Part shown: positions 47,221 to 56,028 of the stretch, one piece after another
How positions within the stretch are numbered: position 1 is the stretch's first letter
Layout of the letters: each line of letters opens with the position of its first letter
NCBI RefSeq assembly: GCF_009741275.1
Contig: NZ_WOWS01000002.1
Coordinates: 1 to 64,000 of the forward strand
Direction: 5' to 3'
Length of the DNA: 64,000 nucleotides
Origin: Winogradskyella endarachnes
Lineage (GTDB): Bacteria > Bacteroidota > Bacteroidia > Flavobacteriales > Flavobacteriaceae
Notes under the pieces: generated by a model
Told to the model about the DNA's origin: nothing
The model's input: only the letters and a program-made list of their open reading frames with translations
Databases searched by the model: none
Position numbers and translations under genes: made by a program

Positions 47221-48720
47221 ATGAAAAACATAAAAAATAATATAGGGTTAATCATCATACTTTCAATCTTTTTAGGTTGTTCAGATGTGGTAGAATTTGA
47301 TCCGCACGATGAATATCAAGTTACAGAAGCTGATTATTTACAATCAGAATCAGATTATCAAACCATGGTAGTCAGTTGTTACACACCTACACAATGGTTG
47401 AATCAAGTAATTGTGGTTGGTGATATTGCTTCAGATAATGCTGTTGCAGGAGGAGAAAATGCATCAGATGTTGTTGCACTACAACAAATGGATGATTATA
47501 ATATTTTAACAAATAATAGCACTTTAGAAGATTTGTGGACTTCAGCATATGAAGGTGTAAACAGAACAAATTATTTAACAGATAATAGAGATGTTAATCT
47601 AGCTGGCGAATCAATAGATTTTGAAGGAAAAGATGCGCTTTATGGAGAGGTTCATTTTTTAAGAGCATTTTATTATTTTAATTTGGTGAAAATGTTTGGA
47701 GATGTGGTCTTGTTTACCGATCACAAATTAGGCTTATCAGATTTTGGAAATTTTGAGAGATCACCAAAGGAAGATGTATATGCTCAAATAGAAATTGATT
47801 TATTAGCTGCTATAGATGTTTTACCTACGCAGCAATCACAACAAGGTAGAATTACAAAATATGCTGCACAAGCTTTATTAGGTAAAGTCTATCTGTATCA
47901 AGAAAAATTTGATGAAGCGGTACCTGTGCTACAAAGCGTGGTTGATGGTCCATTTAGCTTAGTAGAAAACTTTGACGATATCTTTTTATTTGAAGGTGAA
48001 AATGGTCCAGAATCGGTATACGAAGTGCAATACTCTAACGGACAACCTTATTATAACTGGGCAGGGCAGACTAGAGGACAAGGAAATTATGCTGTTCAAC
48101 AATGTGGAGTGAGAGGTTTTAATGGTACAGCAGATATGCCTTATAACTCAGGGTGGAGCACAAATTTACCTACTCAAGATTTAGCAAGTGCTTATGAAGA
48201 TGGTGACCAAAGAAAAGAGGCTACCACCTTTGATGTAGAAGCTTATGCAAATGATAACCCTAGTTTAAATGTTACATACCAAGTAGCGCCTTATAAAAAT
48301 ACAGGGTTATATAATAAAAAATATCTACCTCGTAAAGGTCAAACTAGTGGCCAAGTTGAATTAAACTATGAAAACAATCAAAGAACTATTAGATATGCTG
48401 AAGTATTGTTAATGGCAGCAGAGGCAAATCTTCGAGCTTCATCGGTAAATCAAGCTTTAGCGCAAACTTATTTAGATATGGTAAGAGATAGAGCTTTTGG
48501 TGATCAAGACCATAGAGTTACAGCAACTGTTCAAGCGGTATGGGATGAGAGACGTTTAGAGTTAGCAATGGAAGGTGATCGTTTTTTCGATTTGGTAAGA
48601 ACGGGCCAAGTTGATAGTGTATTGGGTAATTTAGGTTACAATTCTGCAACAGAAGGATTATTTCCTATTCCTCAAAGGGAGATTGAGATATCAGGATTGT
48701 CTCAAAACAATGGCTACTAA
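47221..48720 (+). CDS. SusD/RagB-type surface glycan-binding lipoprotein
   Basis: The 499-residue lipoprotein has lipobox IFLGCS (Cys20). The N-terminal SusD-like part (YNILTNNSTLEDLWTSAYEGVNRTN) and TPR-like helices hold KDALYGEVHFLRAFYYFNLV, and the C-terminal RagB part ends with VWDERRLELAMEGDRFFDLVRTG and FPIPQREIEI, both family hallmarks. It forms the hinged lid on the SusC barrel and captures glycan at the surface. It follows susC directly. Confidence 0.96.
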   Translation: MKNIKNNIGLIIILSIFLGCSDVVEFDPHDEYQVTEADYLQSESDYQTMVVSCYTPTQWLNQVIVVGDIASDNAVAGGENASDVVALQQMDDYNILTNNSTLEDLWTSAYEGVNRTNYLTDNRDVNLAGESIDFEGKDALYGEVHFLRAFYYFNLVKMFGDVVLFTDHKLGLSDFGNFERSPKEDVYAQIEIDLLAAIDVLPTQQSQQGRITKYAAQALLGKVYLYQEKFDEAVPVLQSVVDGPFSLVENFDDIFLFEGENGPESVYEVQYSNGQPYYNWAGQTRGQGNYAVQQCGVRGFNGTADMPYNSGWSTNLPTQDLASAYEDGDQRKEATTFDVEAYANDNPSLNVTYQVAPYKNTGLYNKKYLPRKGQTSGQVELNYENNQRTIRYAEVLLMAAEANLRASSVNQALAQTYLDMVRDRAFGDQDHRVTATVQAVWDERRLELAMEGDRFFDLVRTGQVDSVLGNLGYNSATEGLFPIPQREIEISGLSQNNGY

Positions 48721-48734
48721 AAAAAGAAAATAAT

Positions 48735-50825
48735 ATGAAAATAATAAAATATATATTTAGTTTATGTCTTTTAGTACTTCTAGTTAATAGTTGTGATGAA
48801 GATGATAGTAATACAAGTTTTGTTGATTCAGCAGTCGCGCCGACAAACGTTTCAGCATTATTTGAAGTAACTCAAGATAATACAGGAACTGTAACGATAA
48901 CGCCTACAGCTGAAGGAGCAATTGGTTTCAATATTTTCTATGGTGATGATACAGCAGAACCAATAAATCTTTCACAAGGAGAAAATACTTCGCATGTTTA
49001 TGAAGAGGGTACTTACACGGTTACAGTAGTTGCTTTTGGCCCTACTGGTTTAGAAACCGAAATCTCCCAAGAATTAGTGGTGAGTTTTGAGCCTCCAACA
49101 AACCTAATTGTATCTGCAGAAAATGATGCAGCAGTATCTAAACAAGTTAATGTTACAGCTAGTGCAGATAATGCAGTTAGTTTTACTGTAGATTTTGGAG
49201 ATGGCAGTGAGATACTTTCTGGTAATATTGAAGAAACAGTATCTTATATATATGCAGATCCAGGAATTTATACAATTACTGTTGTAGCAATGGGTGCGGC
49301 TATTGAAACTACTGAGTATGTTTTTGCAGATTTTGAAGTTACAGCAATTTTACAGCCATTAACTTCGGCTCCAACACCTCCGGCTAGAGATGCTCAAGAT
49401 GTTATTTCAATTTTTAGCGCTGCATATACAAATGTATCAAATCCAGATTATTTTCCAGATTGGGGACAAGGTGGTCAAGGCAGTTCTTGGGCTATGTTCA
49501 ACTTGTCTGGAGATGAGATTTTACAGTATGTAAATTTAAGTTATCAGGGTGTAGATTTCGGACAAGAAATTGATGCGAGTCAAATGGAATATCTACACCT
49601 AGATGTTTGGACAGCAGATGTAATTACAGACCTAGAAGTTTCAGCAATTAGAACTGGACCAGAAGAGAATGCAGTAACATTACCGCTAGGTGCAGATCAA
49701 TGGACGAGTATCGATATACCAATGTCAGACTATACAGATCAGGGTTTATCATTAGCAGATTTAATTCAACTAAAATTTGTTGCACCTAATCAATGGGCAG
49801 CCGGTACAGTTTTTATAGATAATATATATTTCTATAAAGAAGCTTCAGTTCCTACTACTATTGCAGGTACATGGAAAGTAGCGCCAGAAGCTGGGTCATT
49901 AGCTGTTGGTCCTTCACCAGGTTCTTCAGAATGGTGGGCAATAGATGATGCTGGAGTCACACAAAGAACTTGTTTTTTCGATGATACTTATGTATTTGGT
50001 TCTGATGGTTCTTTTTCAAATGTTTTAGGAACTGATACTTGGATTGAAAGTTGGCAAGGAGGTTCAGACTATTGTGGTACACCAATAGCTCCACACGATG
50101 GTTCTAATCCAGCAACATATATACATGATGAAACTGCCGGAACAATCACTATTAATGGAACAGGGTCTTATTTAGGAATTCCTAAACCATATAATGGTGG
50201 TGAGTTATCTAATCCTTCAGATGCTCCTAGTTCTATAACCTATGATATTACATTGATAGATATAAATACTATGTCGGTTGGTATTGATGCAGGTAATGGA
50301 GTTTTTTGGACTTATAAATTAATTAGAGATGGTGCGGTTGCTTCACCACTTGCTGGTACATGGATGGTTGCGCCAGAGGCAGGTTCTCTTGCAGTTGGTC
50401 CAACCCAGGGTTCTTCAGAATGGTGGGCAATAGATGATGCAGGTGTAACGCAAAGAGCATGTTTCTATGATGATACTTATGTTTTTGGTACTGATGGTTC
50501 ATTTAGTAATGTGTTAGGCACAGATACTTGGGTAGAACCATGGCAAGGAATAGGTGCAGATAGTTGTTCAACACCAGTTGCACCGCATGATGGTTCTAAC
50601 CCAGCTACATATACTTACGATTCTTTGGCAGGTACTGTAACATTAAACGGAACAGGTTCTTACTTAGGAATCCCGAAACCGTATAATCAAGGAGAGTTAA
50701 CTAGCCCAAGTGAAGCGCCAGAATCAATAACTTATGATGTTTCATTTATTGATTCTAATACAGTAACTATAAGTATTGAAGCTGGTACAGGTGTATTTTG
50801 GATGTATAAGCTTGTTAAAATTTAA
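48735..50825 (+). CDS. PKD surface lipoprotein with glycan-binding-like module and tandem repeat domains
   Basis: The 696-residue lipoprotein (lipobox LVNSC) holds the place after SusD where surface glycan-binding proteins usually lie. Two PKD domains (about 38-118, 121-205) come first. A beta-sandwich module follows at about 208-372 (APTPPARDAQDVISIFS … MEYLHLDVWTAD … FIDNIYFYKE), which recurs twice in the last gene of the locus. Then come two tandem copies of a 163-residue domain (about 375-537 and 538-696) that agree at most positions (VAPEAGSLAVGP, SSEWWAIDDAGVTQR, GSYLGIPKPYN). A diverged copy is found in the GH16 enzyme next door. I do not recognise a named family for either module. Probable role: binding of beta-glucan on the cell surface. 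Confidence 0.8.
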   Translation: MKIIKYIFSLCLLVLLVNSCDEDDSNTSFVDSAVAPTNVSALFEVTQDNTGTVTITPTAEGAIGFNIFYGDDTAEPINLSQGENTSHVYEEGTYTVTVVAFGPTGLETEISQELVVSFEPPTNLIVSAENDAAVSKQVNVTASADNAVSFTVDFGDGSEILSGNIEETVSYIYADPGIYTITVVAMGAAIETTEYVFADFEVTAILQPLTSAPTPPARDAQDVISIFSAAYTNVSNPDYFPDWGQGGQGSSWAMFNLSGDEILQYVNLSYQGVDFGQEIDASQMEYLHLDVWTADVITDLEVSAIRTGPEENAVTLPLGADQWTSIDIPMSDYTDQGLSLADLIQLKFVAPNQWAAGTVFIDNIYFYKEASVPTTIAGTWKVAPEAGSLAVGPSPGSSEWWAIDDAGVTQRTCFFDDTYVFGSDGSFSNVLGTDTWIESWQGGSDYCGTPIAPHDGSNPATYIHDETAGTITINGTGSYLGIPKPYNGGELSNPSDAPSSITYDITLIDINTMSVGIDAGNGVFWTYKLIRDGAVASPLAGTWMVAPEAGSLAVGPTQGSSEWWAIDDAGVTQRACFYDDTYVFGTDGSFSNVLGTDTWVEPWQGIGADSCSTPVAPHDGSNPATYTYDSLAGTVTLNGTGSYLGIPKPYNQGELTSPSEAPESITYDVSFIDSNTVTISIEAGTGVFWMYKLVKI
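49858..50822 (+). repeat. Tandem coding repeat, 489-bp period
   Basis: The two units (49858-50346 and 50347-50822) are in frame and still similar at DNA level, for example CAGAATGGTGGGCAATAGAT occurs in both at equivalent places. This indicates a fairly recent internal duplication or ongoing homogenisation. Confidence 0.85.
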
Positions 50826-50836
50826 AAAAGAAAATT

Positions 50837-52459
50837 ATGAAAAAATTAAAAAATATGATATTTCTTTTTCTTTCACTGGCTTTGTTGGTAAGCTGTGATG
50901 AAGAAACATATGAATTTGGAGATATAACAACACCTACCAATTTAGAAGTAACAGCAGAAATAGTTGGTCAAGATGCAGATAATCCATATGGTGATGGAAG
51001 TGGTACGGTAAACTTTACAGCAACGGCTGATGATGCAATTTCTTACAGGTTTTCTTATGATGACTCTCAAGATATGGCACCTTTAGGTACAATTTCTTAT
51101 AATTTTTCGGATTTAGGAGTTAATACGTATACCTTAACGGTTGTAGCTATTGGAACCGCTGGTACCTCTACATCTACAACTATTGATGTAGAAGTGCTCG
51201 CAACCTATTCTCCACCTCAAGATTTATTAGATGCCTTAATTGGAGATGGAACCAAAGTATGGCGAATTAAATCTGAAACTGCAGGTCATTTTGGTCTAGG
51301 TCCTGTTGGAGGAACTGTGCCGTCAGAATGGTATGGTGCTGGACCAGATGAAAAAGTTGGTGTTGGTATGTACGATGACCGATTTATGTTTAGCGCAGAT
51401 GGTACATTTACATACATCACAAATAATACTAACGATGAGGCTGGTACTGATACTTCAGGTACAGTATTTGGTAGAGATGGTTTAATTAGTGATTTAGGTT
51501 CTGGTGGAACTGTAAACGGAGCTGATGTAGAAAATCTACCCTATTCAGATTATACAGAAGATTATGTGTTAATTGCTCCAGGTGGTGTAGAAACCATTAG
51601 TTTAAGTGGTATAGGATTTATCTCGTATTACATTGGTGGCAGTCACACTTATGAAATCTATGATAGATCTGTTCCTAATGAATTAGTCTTAAGATCAACA
51701 GATGGTAATGGTGAATTTGATTGGTGGTTTACAATAACCTCAGAAGAGGAGCCAGATGATGTTGTGACAGACTACGAGTTAGTTTGGTCAGATGAATTTG
51801 AAATAGATGGAGCTCCTGATCCTGCCAATTGGAACTATAACCTTGGTGCAGGTGGCTGGGGAAATCAAGAGGTTCAAACCTACACCGATAGTGCGGAAAA
51901 TGTAATTGTACAAGATGGTGTATTAAAAATTACAGCTAAAGCAGATGGAAATGGTGGTTATACTTCAGCTAGAATTAAATCAGAAGGCCTACAAGAATTT
52001 ACCTATGGTAAAGTAGAGATTAGTGCAAAATTACCTTCTGCTCAAGGAACTTGGCCAGCACTATGGATGCTTGGTGCTAATTTCTCTGAGGTGAGTTGGC
52101 CTTATTGTGGTGAAATTGACATCATGGAACAAACAGGTTGGGATAAAAACACCTCATTAGGTACTTTTCATTGGTTTGATAACGGAACCAATGCTAATGC
52201 TAGTTATGGAGAAACCATTGCTGTGGCAAATGCATCTTCAGAATTTCACCTATATACTTTAGAGTGGGATGAAACTGAATTGAAGATCTTTTTAGATGGT
52301 AACCTTATAGTAACATTAGCCAATAACGATGATTTTCCTTTTAACGCTGATTTCTTCTTTATTATGAACATAGCAATGGGCGGAACTCTGGGAGGAGATA
52401 TAGATCCAGCTTTCACAGAAGACACTATGGAAGTTGATTACATAAGAGTTTACCAATAA
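50837..52459 (+). CDS. GH16 beta-1,3-glucanase (laminarinase) lipoprotein
   Basis: The 540-residue lipoprotein has lipobox LLVSC. Domains are a PKD-like unit (about 35-125); a domain at about 128-302 that matches the repeated domain of the preceding lipoprotein (KVWRIKSETAGHFGLGP, SEWYGAGP, DDRFMFSADGTF); and a C-terminal GH16 catalytic domain (about 310-540). Catalytic residues are in GEIDIMEQ: nucleophile Glu426, Asp428 and acid/base Glu431, the ExDxxE pattern. WPALWMLG, GTFHWF and the terminal VDYIRVYQ are typical of laminarinase-type GH16. It cuts internal beta-1,3 bonds at the cell surface or in the periplasm. A terminator follows. Confidence 0.95.
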   Translation: MKKLKNMIFLFLSLALLVSCDEETYEFGDITTPTNLEVTAEIVGQDADNPYGDGSGTVNFTATADDAISYRFSYDDSQDMAPLGTISYNFSDLGVNTYTLTVVAIGTAGTSTSTTIDVEVLATYSPPQDLLDALIGDGTKVWRIKSETAGHFGLGPVGGTVPSEWYGAGPDEKVGVGMYDDRFMFSADGTFTYITNNTNDEAGTDTSGTVFGRDGLISDLGSGGTVNGADVENLPYSDYTEDYVLIAPGGVETISLSGIGFISYYIGGSHTYEIYDRSVPNELVLRSTDGNGEFDWWFTITSEEEPDDVVTDYELVWSDEFEIDGAPDPANWNYNLGAGGWGNQEVQTYTDSAENVIVQDGVLKITAKADGNGGYTSARIKSEGLQEFTYGKVEISAKLPSAQGTWPALWMLGANFSEVSWPYCGEIDIMEQTGWDKNTSLGTFHWFDNGTNANASYGETIAVANASSEFHLYTLEWDETELKIFLDGNLIVTLANNDDFPFNADFFFIMNIAMGGTLGGDIDPAFTEDTMEVDYIRVYQ

Positions 52460-52490
52460 TTATTAGAGTAATTTGTTGAATTAGTTTATC

Positions 52491-52518
52491 AGGTCGGGCT
52501 ATTTCAGTCCGACCTTTT
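52491..52518 (+). terminator. Intrinsic terminator inside the utilisation locus
   Basis: AGGTCGGGCT pairs with AGTCCGACCT (10 bp with one G-U) around an ATTTC loop, then TTTT. It lies 31 bases after the GH16 stop and about 35 bases before the phosphorylase start, so it separates the surface-capture genes from the downstream enzymes. Confidence 0.8.
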
Positions 52519-52550
52519 AAAAAATGTTTATTTACAATAGAAGTATTCCC

Positions 52551-55500
52551 ATGACAAAAAATCCCATTTATATAGGAAGTAAAAAAGCTTCAATAAACCA
52601 ATTAGAAGTTAAAGGCGAATTAGTATCACTTTATAATGAAGATTATTATAAAATTACTAATAGTGATAGTATGAGACCATTCTTTATGAGTTTGGTTAGT
52701 AACTCTAATCATTGGTTATTTATATCTAGTAATGGTGCATTAACTGCTGGTAGAAAAAATGCTAATAATGCCTTGTTTCCTTATTATACAGATGATAAAA
52801 TAACAGAATCATTAGAAACTACCGGAAGTAAAACTATTATTCAGGTTCATAAAGAGGGTAAAACATTTTTATGGGAGCCTTTTTCAAATAAATATTTAGG
52901 TGTTTATACAACTCAGCGAAACTTATATAAAAACAGTTACGGAAATAAAGTTGTTTTTGAAGAAATCAATACTGATTTAGGACTCACCTACAGATATCAA
53001 TGGAACTCGAGTGACCAATTTGGATTTGTTAAAAAGGCTGAAATTATCAATAACACAGCTCAAACAATAGATGTTACTATTTTAGACGGTATTCAAAACA
53101 TTCTACCTTATGGTTTAGCTTCAGATTTTCAAAACGCAACCAGTAATTTAATTGATGCTTACAAAAAATGCGAGCTCGAAACTGATACTGGCATCGGAAT
53201 TTTTGCTTTAAGTGCTATAATTGTTGATAAAGCAGAGCCAAGCGAAGCGTTAAAAGCAAATACAGTTTGGTTTTCAGGATTAGAAAATCCAACACATTTA
53301 ATTTCATCATTACAATTAGATGCGTTTAGAACTGGTAAAACAATTACTGAAGAAAAAGATATTAGAGCAGAAAAAGGTGCTTATTTTATTAGTAAAGATC
53401 TAAGCTTAGAGGCAAATGAAGAAGCTAATTGGATGTTTGTAGCAGAAGTCAACCAAACCATAAGTGATATCAATGCTATTTCAGAAAAAATAAAAAGCGA
53501 TTCTAATCTCGAAGTATTAGTACAACAAGACATAGATGCAGGTACAAAAAACCTTTTAGAGTTAGTTGGTGCTTCAGATGGTATTCAACTTGGCGAAGAT
53601 AAACTAAGAAACACAAGGCATTTTGCAAACACGCTTTTTAATATAATGAGAGGTGGCATCTTTGATGATAATTATAAAATAGAAAAACAAGATTTTGTAA
53701 ACTACATAGCAAAAGCTAATGTAAAAGTTTCAAAAAACAAAGAGGCTATATTAAATGATTTACCAGAAATATTCAGCGTAGATCATATAAGAGCCATTGC
53801 AGACCAAGATGACGATGCTAATTTTAAAAGACTTTGCTACGAATATTTGCCATTAAAATTTAGTAGAAGGCATGGCGACCCAAGTAGACCTTGGAACAAG
53901 TTTTCTATTAACACACGTAGTGAAGTTGATGGTTCTAAAATTTTAGATTACGAAGGTAATTGGAGAGATATTTTTCAGAATTGGGAAACATTAGCACATT
54001 CATATCCTGCATTTATGGAAGGAATGATTCATAAGTTTTTTAATGCCACTACGTTTGAAGGTTACAACCCATACAGAGTTACAAAAGATGGTTTTGATTG
54101 GGAAACCATAGAAGCTGACGACCCTTGGTCTTACATTGGATATTGGGGAGATCATCAAATAATCTACTTACTAAAGTTTTTAGAGTTTATAGAAAAGCAT
54201 TATCCAAATAAACTAGCGGGTAGTTTTACGCAAGATTTATTTGTTTATGCCAATGTACCATACAAATTAAAGAGCTATCAAGACACTTTAAAAAATCCAA
54301 AAGATACTGTTGATTTCGATTATGAATTAGATAAAAAAATCAACACAATAAAAGAAAGATTAGGTGCAGATGGCGCATTGTTAAGAGACCAAAATTATTT
54401 TATTTATAAAGTTAATTTAATCGAAAAATTATTAGCAACTGTACTGGCTAAAGTATCTAATTTTATTCCAGAAGGAGGGATTTGGTTAAACACACAACGA
54501 CCAGAGTGGAATGATGCTAACAACGCCTTAGTTGGTAATGGTGTCTCAATGGTAACGTTATATTACTTAAGACGATTTATTAATTTCTTTGAAGGTATTG
54601 TACAAGATTCTTCAAGTCCAAAATATAACCTTTCAGTAGAATTAAAAACGTTTTTTGAAGGTGTTGTATCAACATTAAACGATAATGTAAAGGTATTAGC
54701 AGGAAAAATATCTGATAAAGCAAGAAAAACCATTTTAGATGGGTTAGGTACAGCAGGAAGTGATTATAGATTAAAAATCTATGATACAGGTTTTTCTAGT
54801 GATAAAGAAACCATATCTAAAGAAAATTTATTAGAATTCTTCACCGTGCTAAAACAGTATTTAGATCATACTATTAAAGCAAATAAAAGAGAGGATAACT
54901 TATATCATGCTTATAACTTAATGACGGTAGAAAATGATACAGAAGTTTCTATTTCATATTTGCCAGAAATGTTAGAGGGTCAAGTTGCTGTATTAAGTTC
55001 TGGTTATTTAGAGCCAAAAGAAGCATTAAGTTTATTAGATGGTTTAAAAGCAAGTGCACTTTTTAGAGAGGACCAATACAGCTATATTTTATACCCAAAC
55101 AAAGAATTATCGCGATTTGTAGATAAAAATAATATTCCAGCTAAATCTGTTGAAAAATCAAGATTGTTAAAGCAATTAATTACTGATGGTAATACTCAGA
55201 TTATAGAAAAAGATGTTTTAGGTGTATATCATTTTAACGGTAATTTTAATAACGCAGATAGTTTAAAAGCCGCATTAAATAAATTACCAGAAGAAAAATA
55301 TGATGATTTAATTACATCAGATAAATCAATAGTACTAGACATTTTTGAAGAGATGTTTGACCATAAATCATTTACAGGTCGTTCAGGAACATTTTACGGT
55401 TATGAAGGTCTAGGGTCTATTTACTGGCACATGGTTTCTAAGTTATTATTAGCAACACAAGAAAACTGCTTGCTAGCCATAAATAATAATGAGAGCGAAG

Positions 55501-56012
55501 AAATTATTGGTAGATTATTAGAGCATTATTACGAAATTAATGAAGGTATTGGAGCTCATAAATCACCAGAGTTATATGGTGCATTTCCAACAGACCCATA
55601 TTCGCACACACCAGGAGGAAAAGGTGCACAACAACCAGGTATGACAGGCCAAGTTAAAGAGGATGTGTTGTGTCGTTTTGGAGAAATTGGCGTGTTTGTT
55701 AAAGACGGAAAACTATTTTTTAACCCAAGACTTTTAAGAAAAGAAGAATTTTTAAGCAAACCCAAAGAGTTTTCCTACACAAGTATTGCCAAAAATATTG
55801 AAACTATTCAGTTAGAAAAAGATACGCTTTGTTTCACGTATTGCCAAGTACCAATCATTTATACATTAGGTACTGAAAATAAAATCCAAGTTATAAATAA
55901 CAATGGTTCAACAATTGATTTTAAGGATTTACAATTAGATGAAATTACGAGCGATAAGATTTTTAAACGCACAGGAGAAGTAAAACAAATTGAGGTAACT
56001 GTAAAGAAGTAA
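52551..56012 (+). CDS. Cytoplasmic glycoside phosphorylase, best fit GH149 (beta-1,3-glucan phosphorylase)
   Basis: The frame opens at 52524; ATG 52551 (MTKNPIYIGSKKASINQLE) gives 1153 residues. There is no signal peptide or lipobox, unlike the neighbouring hydrolases, so it is cytoplasmic. An N-terminal beta-sandwich (YYKITNSDSMRPFFMSLVS) is followed by an (alpha/alpha)6-type catalytic region with DPWSYIGYWGDHQIIYLLKF and GGIWLNTQRPEWNDANNALV, and a C-terminal jelly-roll part. The size and these segments fit GH94-like phosphorylases, and of these GH149 (about 1100 residues, beta-1,3-glucan) fits best; GH161 or GH94 are alternatives. Predicted reaction: phosphate attack on imported laminari-oligosaccharides to give glucose-1-phosphate. 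Family call is from memory of motifs and context. Confidence 0.65.
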   Translation: MTKNPIYIGSKKASINQLEVKGELVSLYNEDYYKITNSDSMRPFFMSLVSNSNHWLFISSNGALTAGRKNANNALFPYYTDDKITESLETTGSKTIIQVHKEGKTFLWEPFSNKYLGVYTTQRNLYKNSYGNKVVFEEINTDLGLTYRYQWNSSDQFGFVKKAEIINNTAQTIDVTILDGIQNILPYGLASDFQNATSNLIDAYKKCELETDTGIGIFALSAIIVDKAEPSEALKANTVWFSGLENPTHLISSLQLDAFRTGKTITEEKDIRAEKGAYFISKDLSLEANEEANWMFVAEVNQTISDINAISEKIKSDSNLEVLVQQDIDAGTKNLLELVGASDGIQLGEDKLRNTRHFANTLFNIMRGGIFDDNYKIEKQDFVNYIAKANVKVSKNKEAILNDLPEIFSVDHIRAIADQDDDANFKRLCYEYLPLKFSRRHGDPSRPWNKFSINTRSEVDGSKILDYEGNWRDIFQNWETLAHSYPAFMEGMIHKFFNATTFEGYNPYRVTKDGFDWETIEADDPWSYIGYWGDHQIIYLLKFLEFIEKHYPNKLAGSFTQDLFVYANVPYKLKSYQDTLKNPKDTVDFDYELDKKINTIKERLGADGALLRDQNYFIYKVNLIEKLLATVLAKVSNFIPEGGIWLNTQRPEWNDANNALVGNGVSMVTLYYLRRFINFFEGIVQDSSSPKYNLSVELKTFFEGVVSTLNDNVKVLAGKISDKARKTILDGLGTAGSDYRLKIYDTGFSSDKETISKENLLEFFTVLKQYLDHTIKANKREDNLYHAYNLMTVENDTEVSISYLPEMLEGQVAVLSSGYLEPKEALSLLDGLKASALFREDQYSYILYPNKELSRFVDKNNIPAKSVEKSRLLKQLITDGNTQIIEKDVLGVYHFNGNFNNADSLKAALNKLPEEKYDDLITSDKSIVLDIFEEMFDHKSFTGRSGTFYGYEGLGSIYWHMVSKLLLATQENCLLAINNNESEEIIGRLLEHYYEINEGIGAHKSPELYGAFPTDPYSHTPGGKGAQQPGMTGQVKEDVLCRFGEIGVFVKDGKLFFNPRLLRKEEFLSKPKEFSYTSIAKNIETIQLEKDTLCFTYCQVPIIYTLGTENKIQVINNNGSTIDFKDLQLDEITSDKIFKRTGEVKQIEVTVKK

Positions 56013-56028
56013 ATTAATAATTGAGTAT

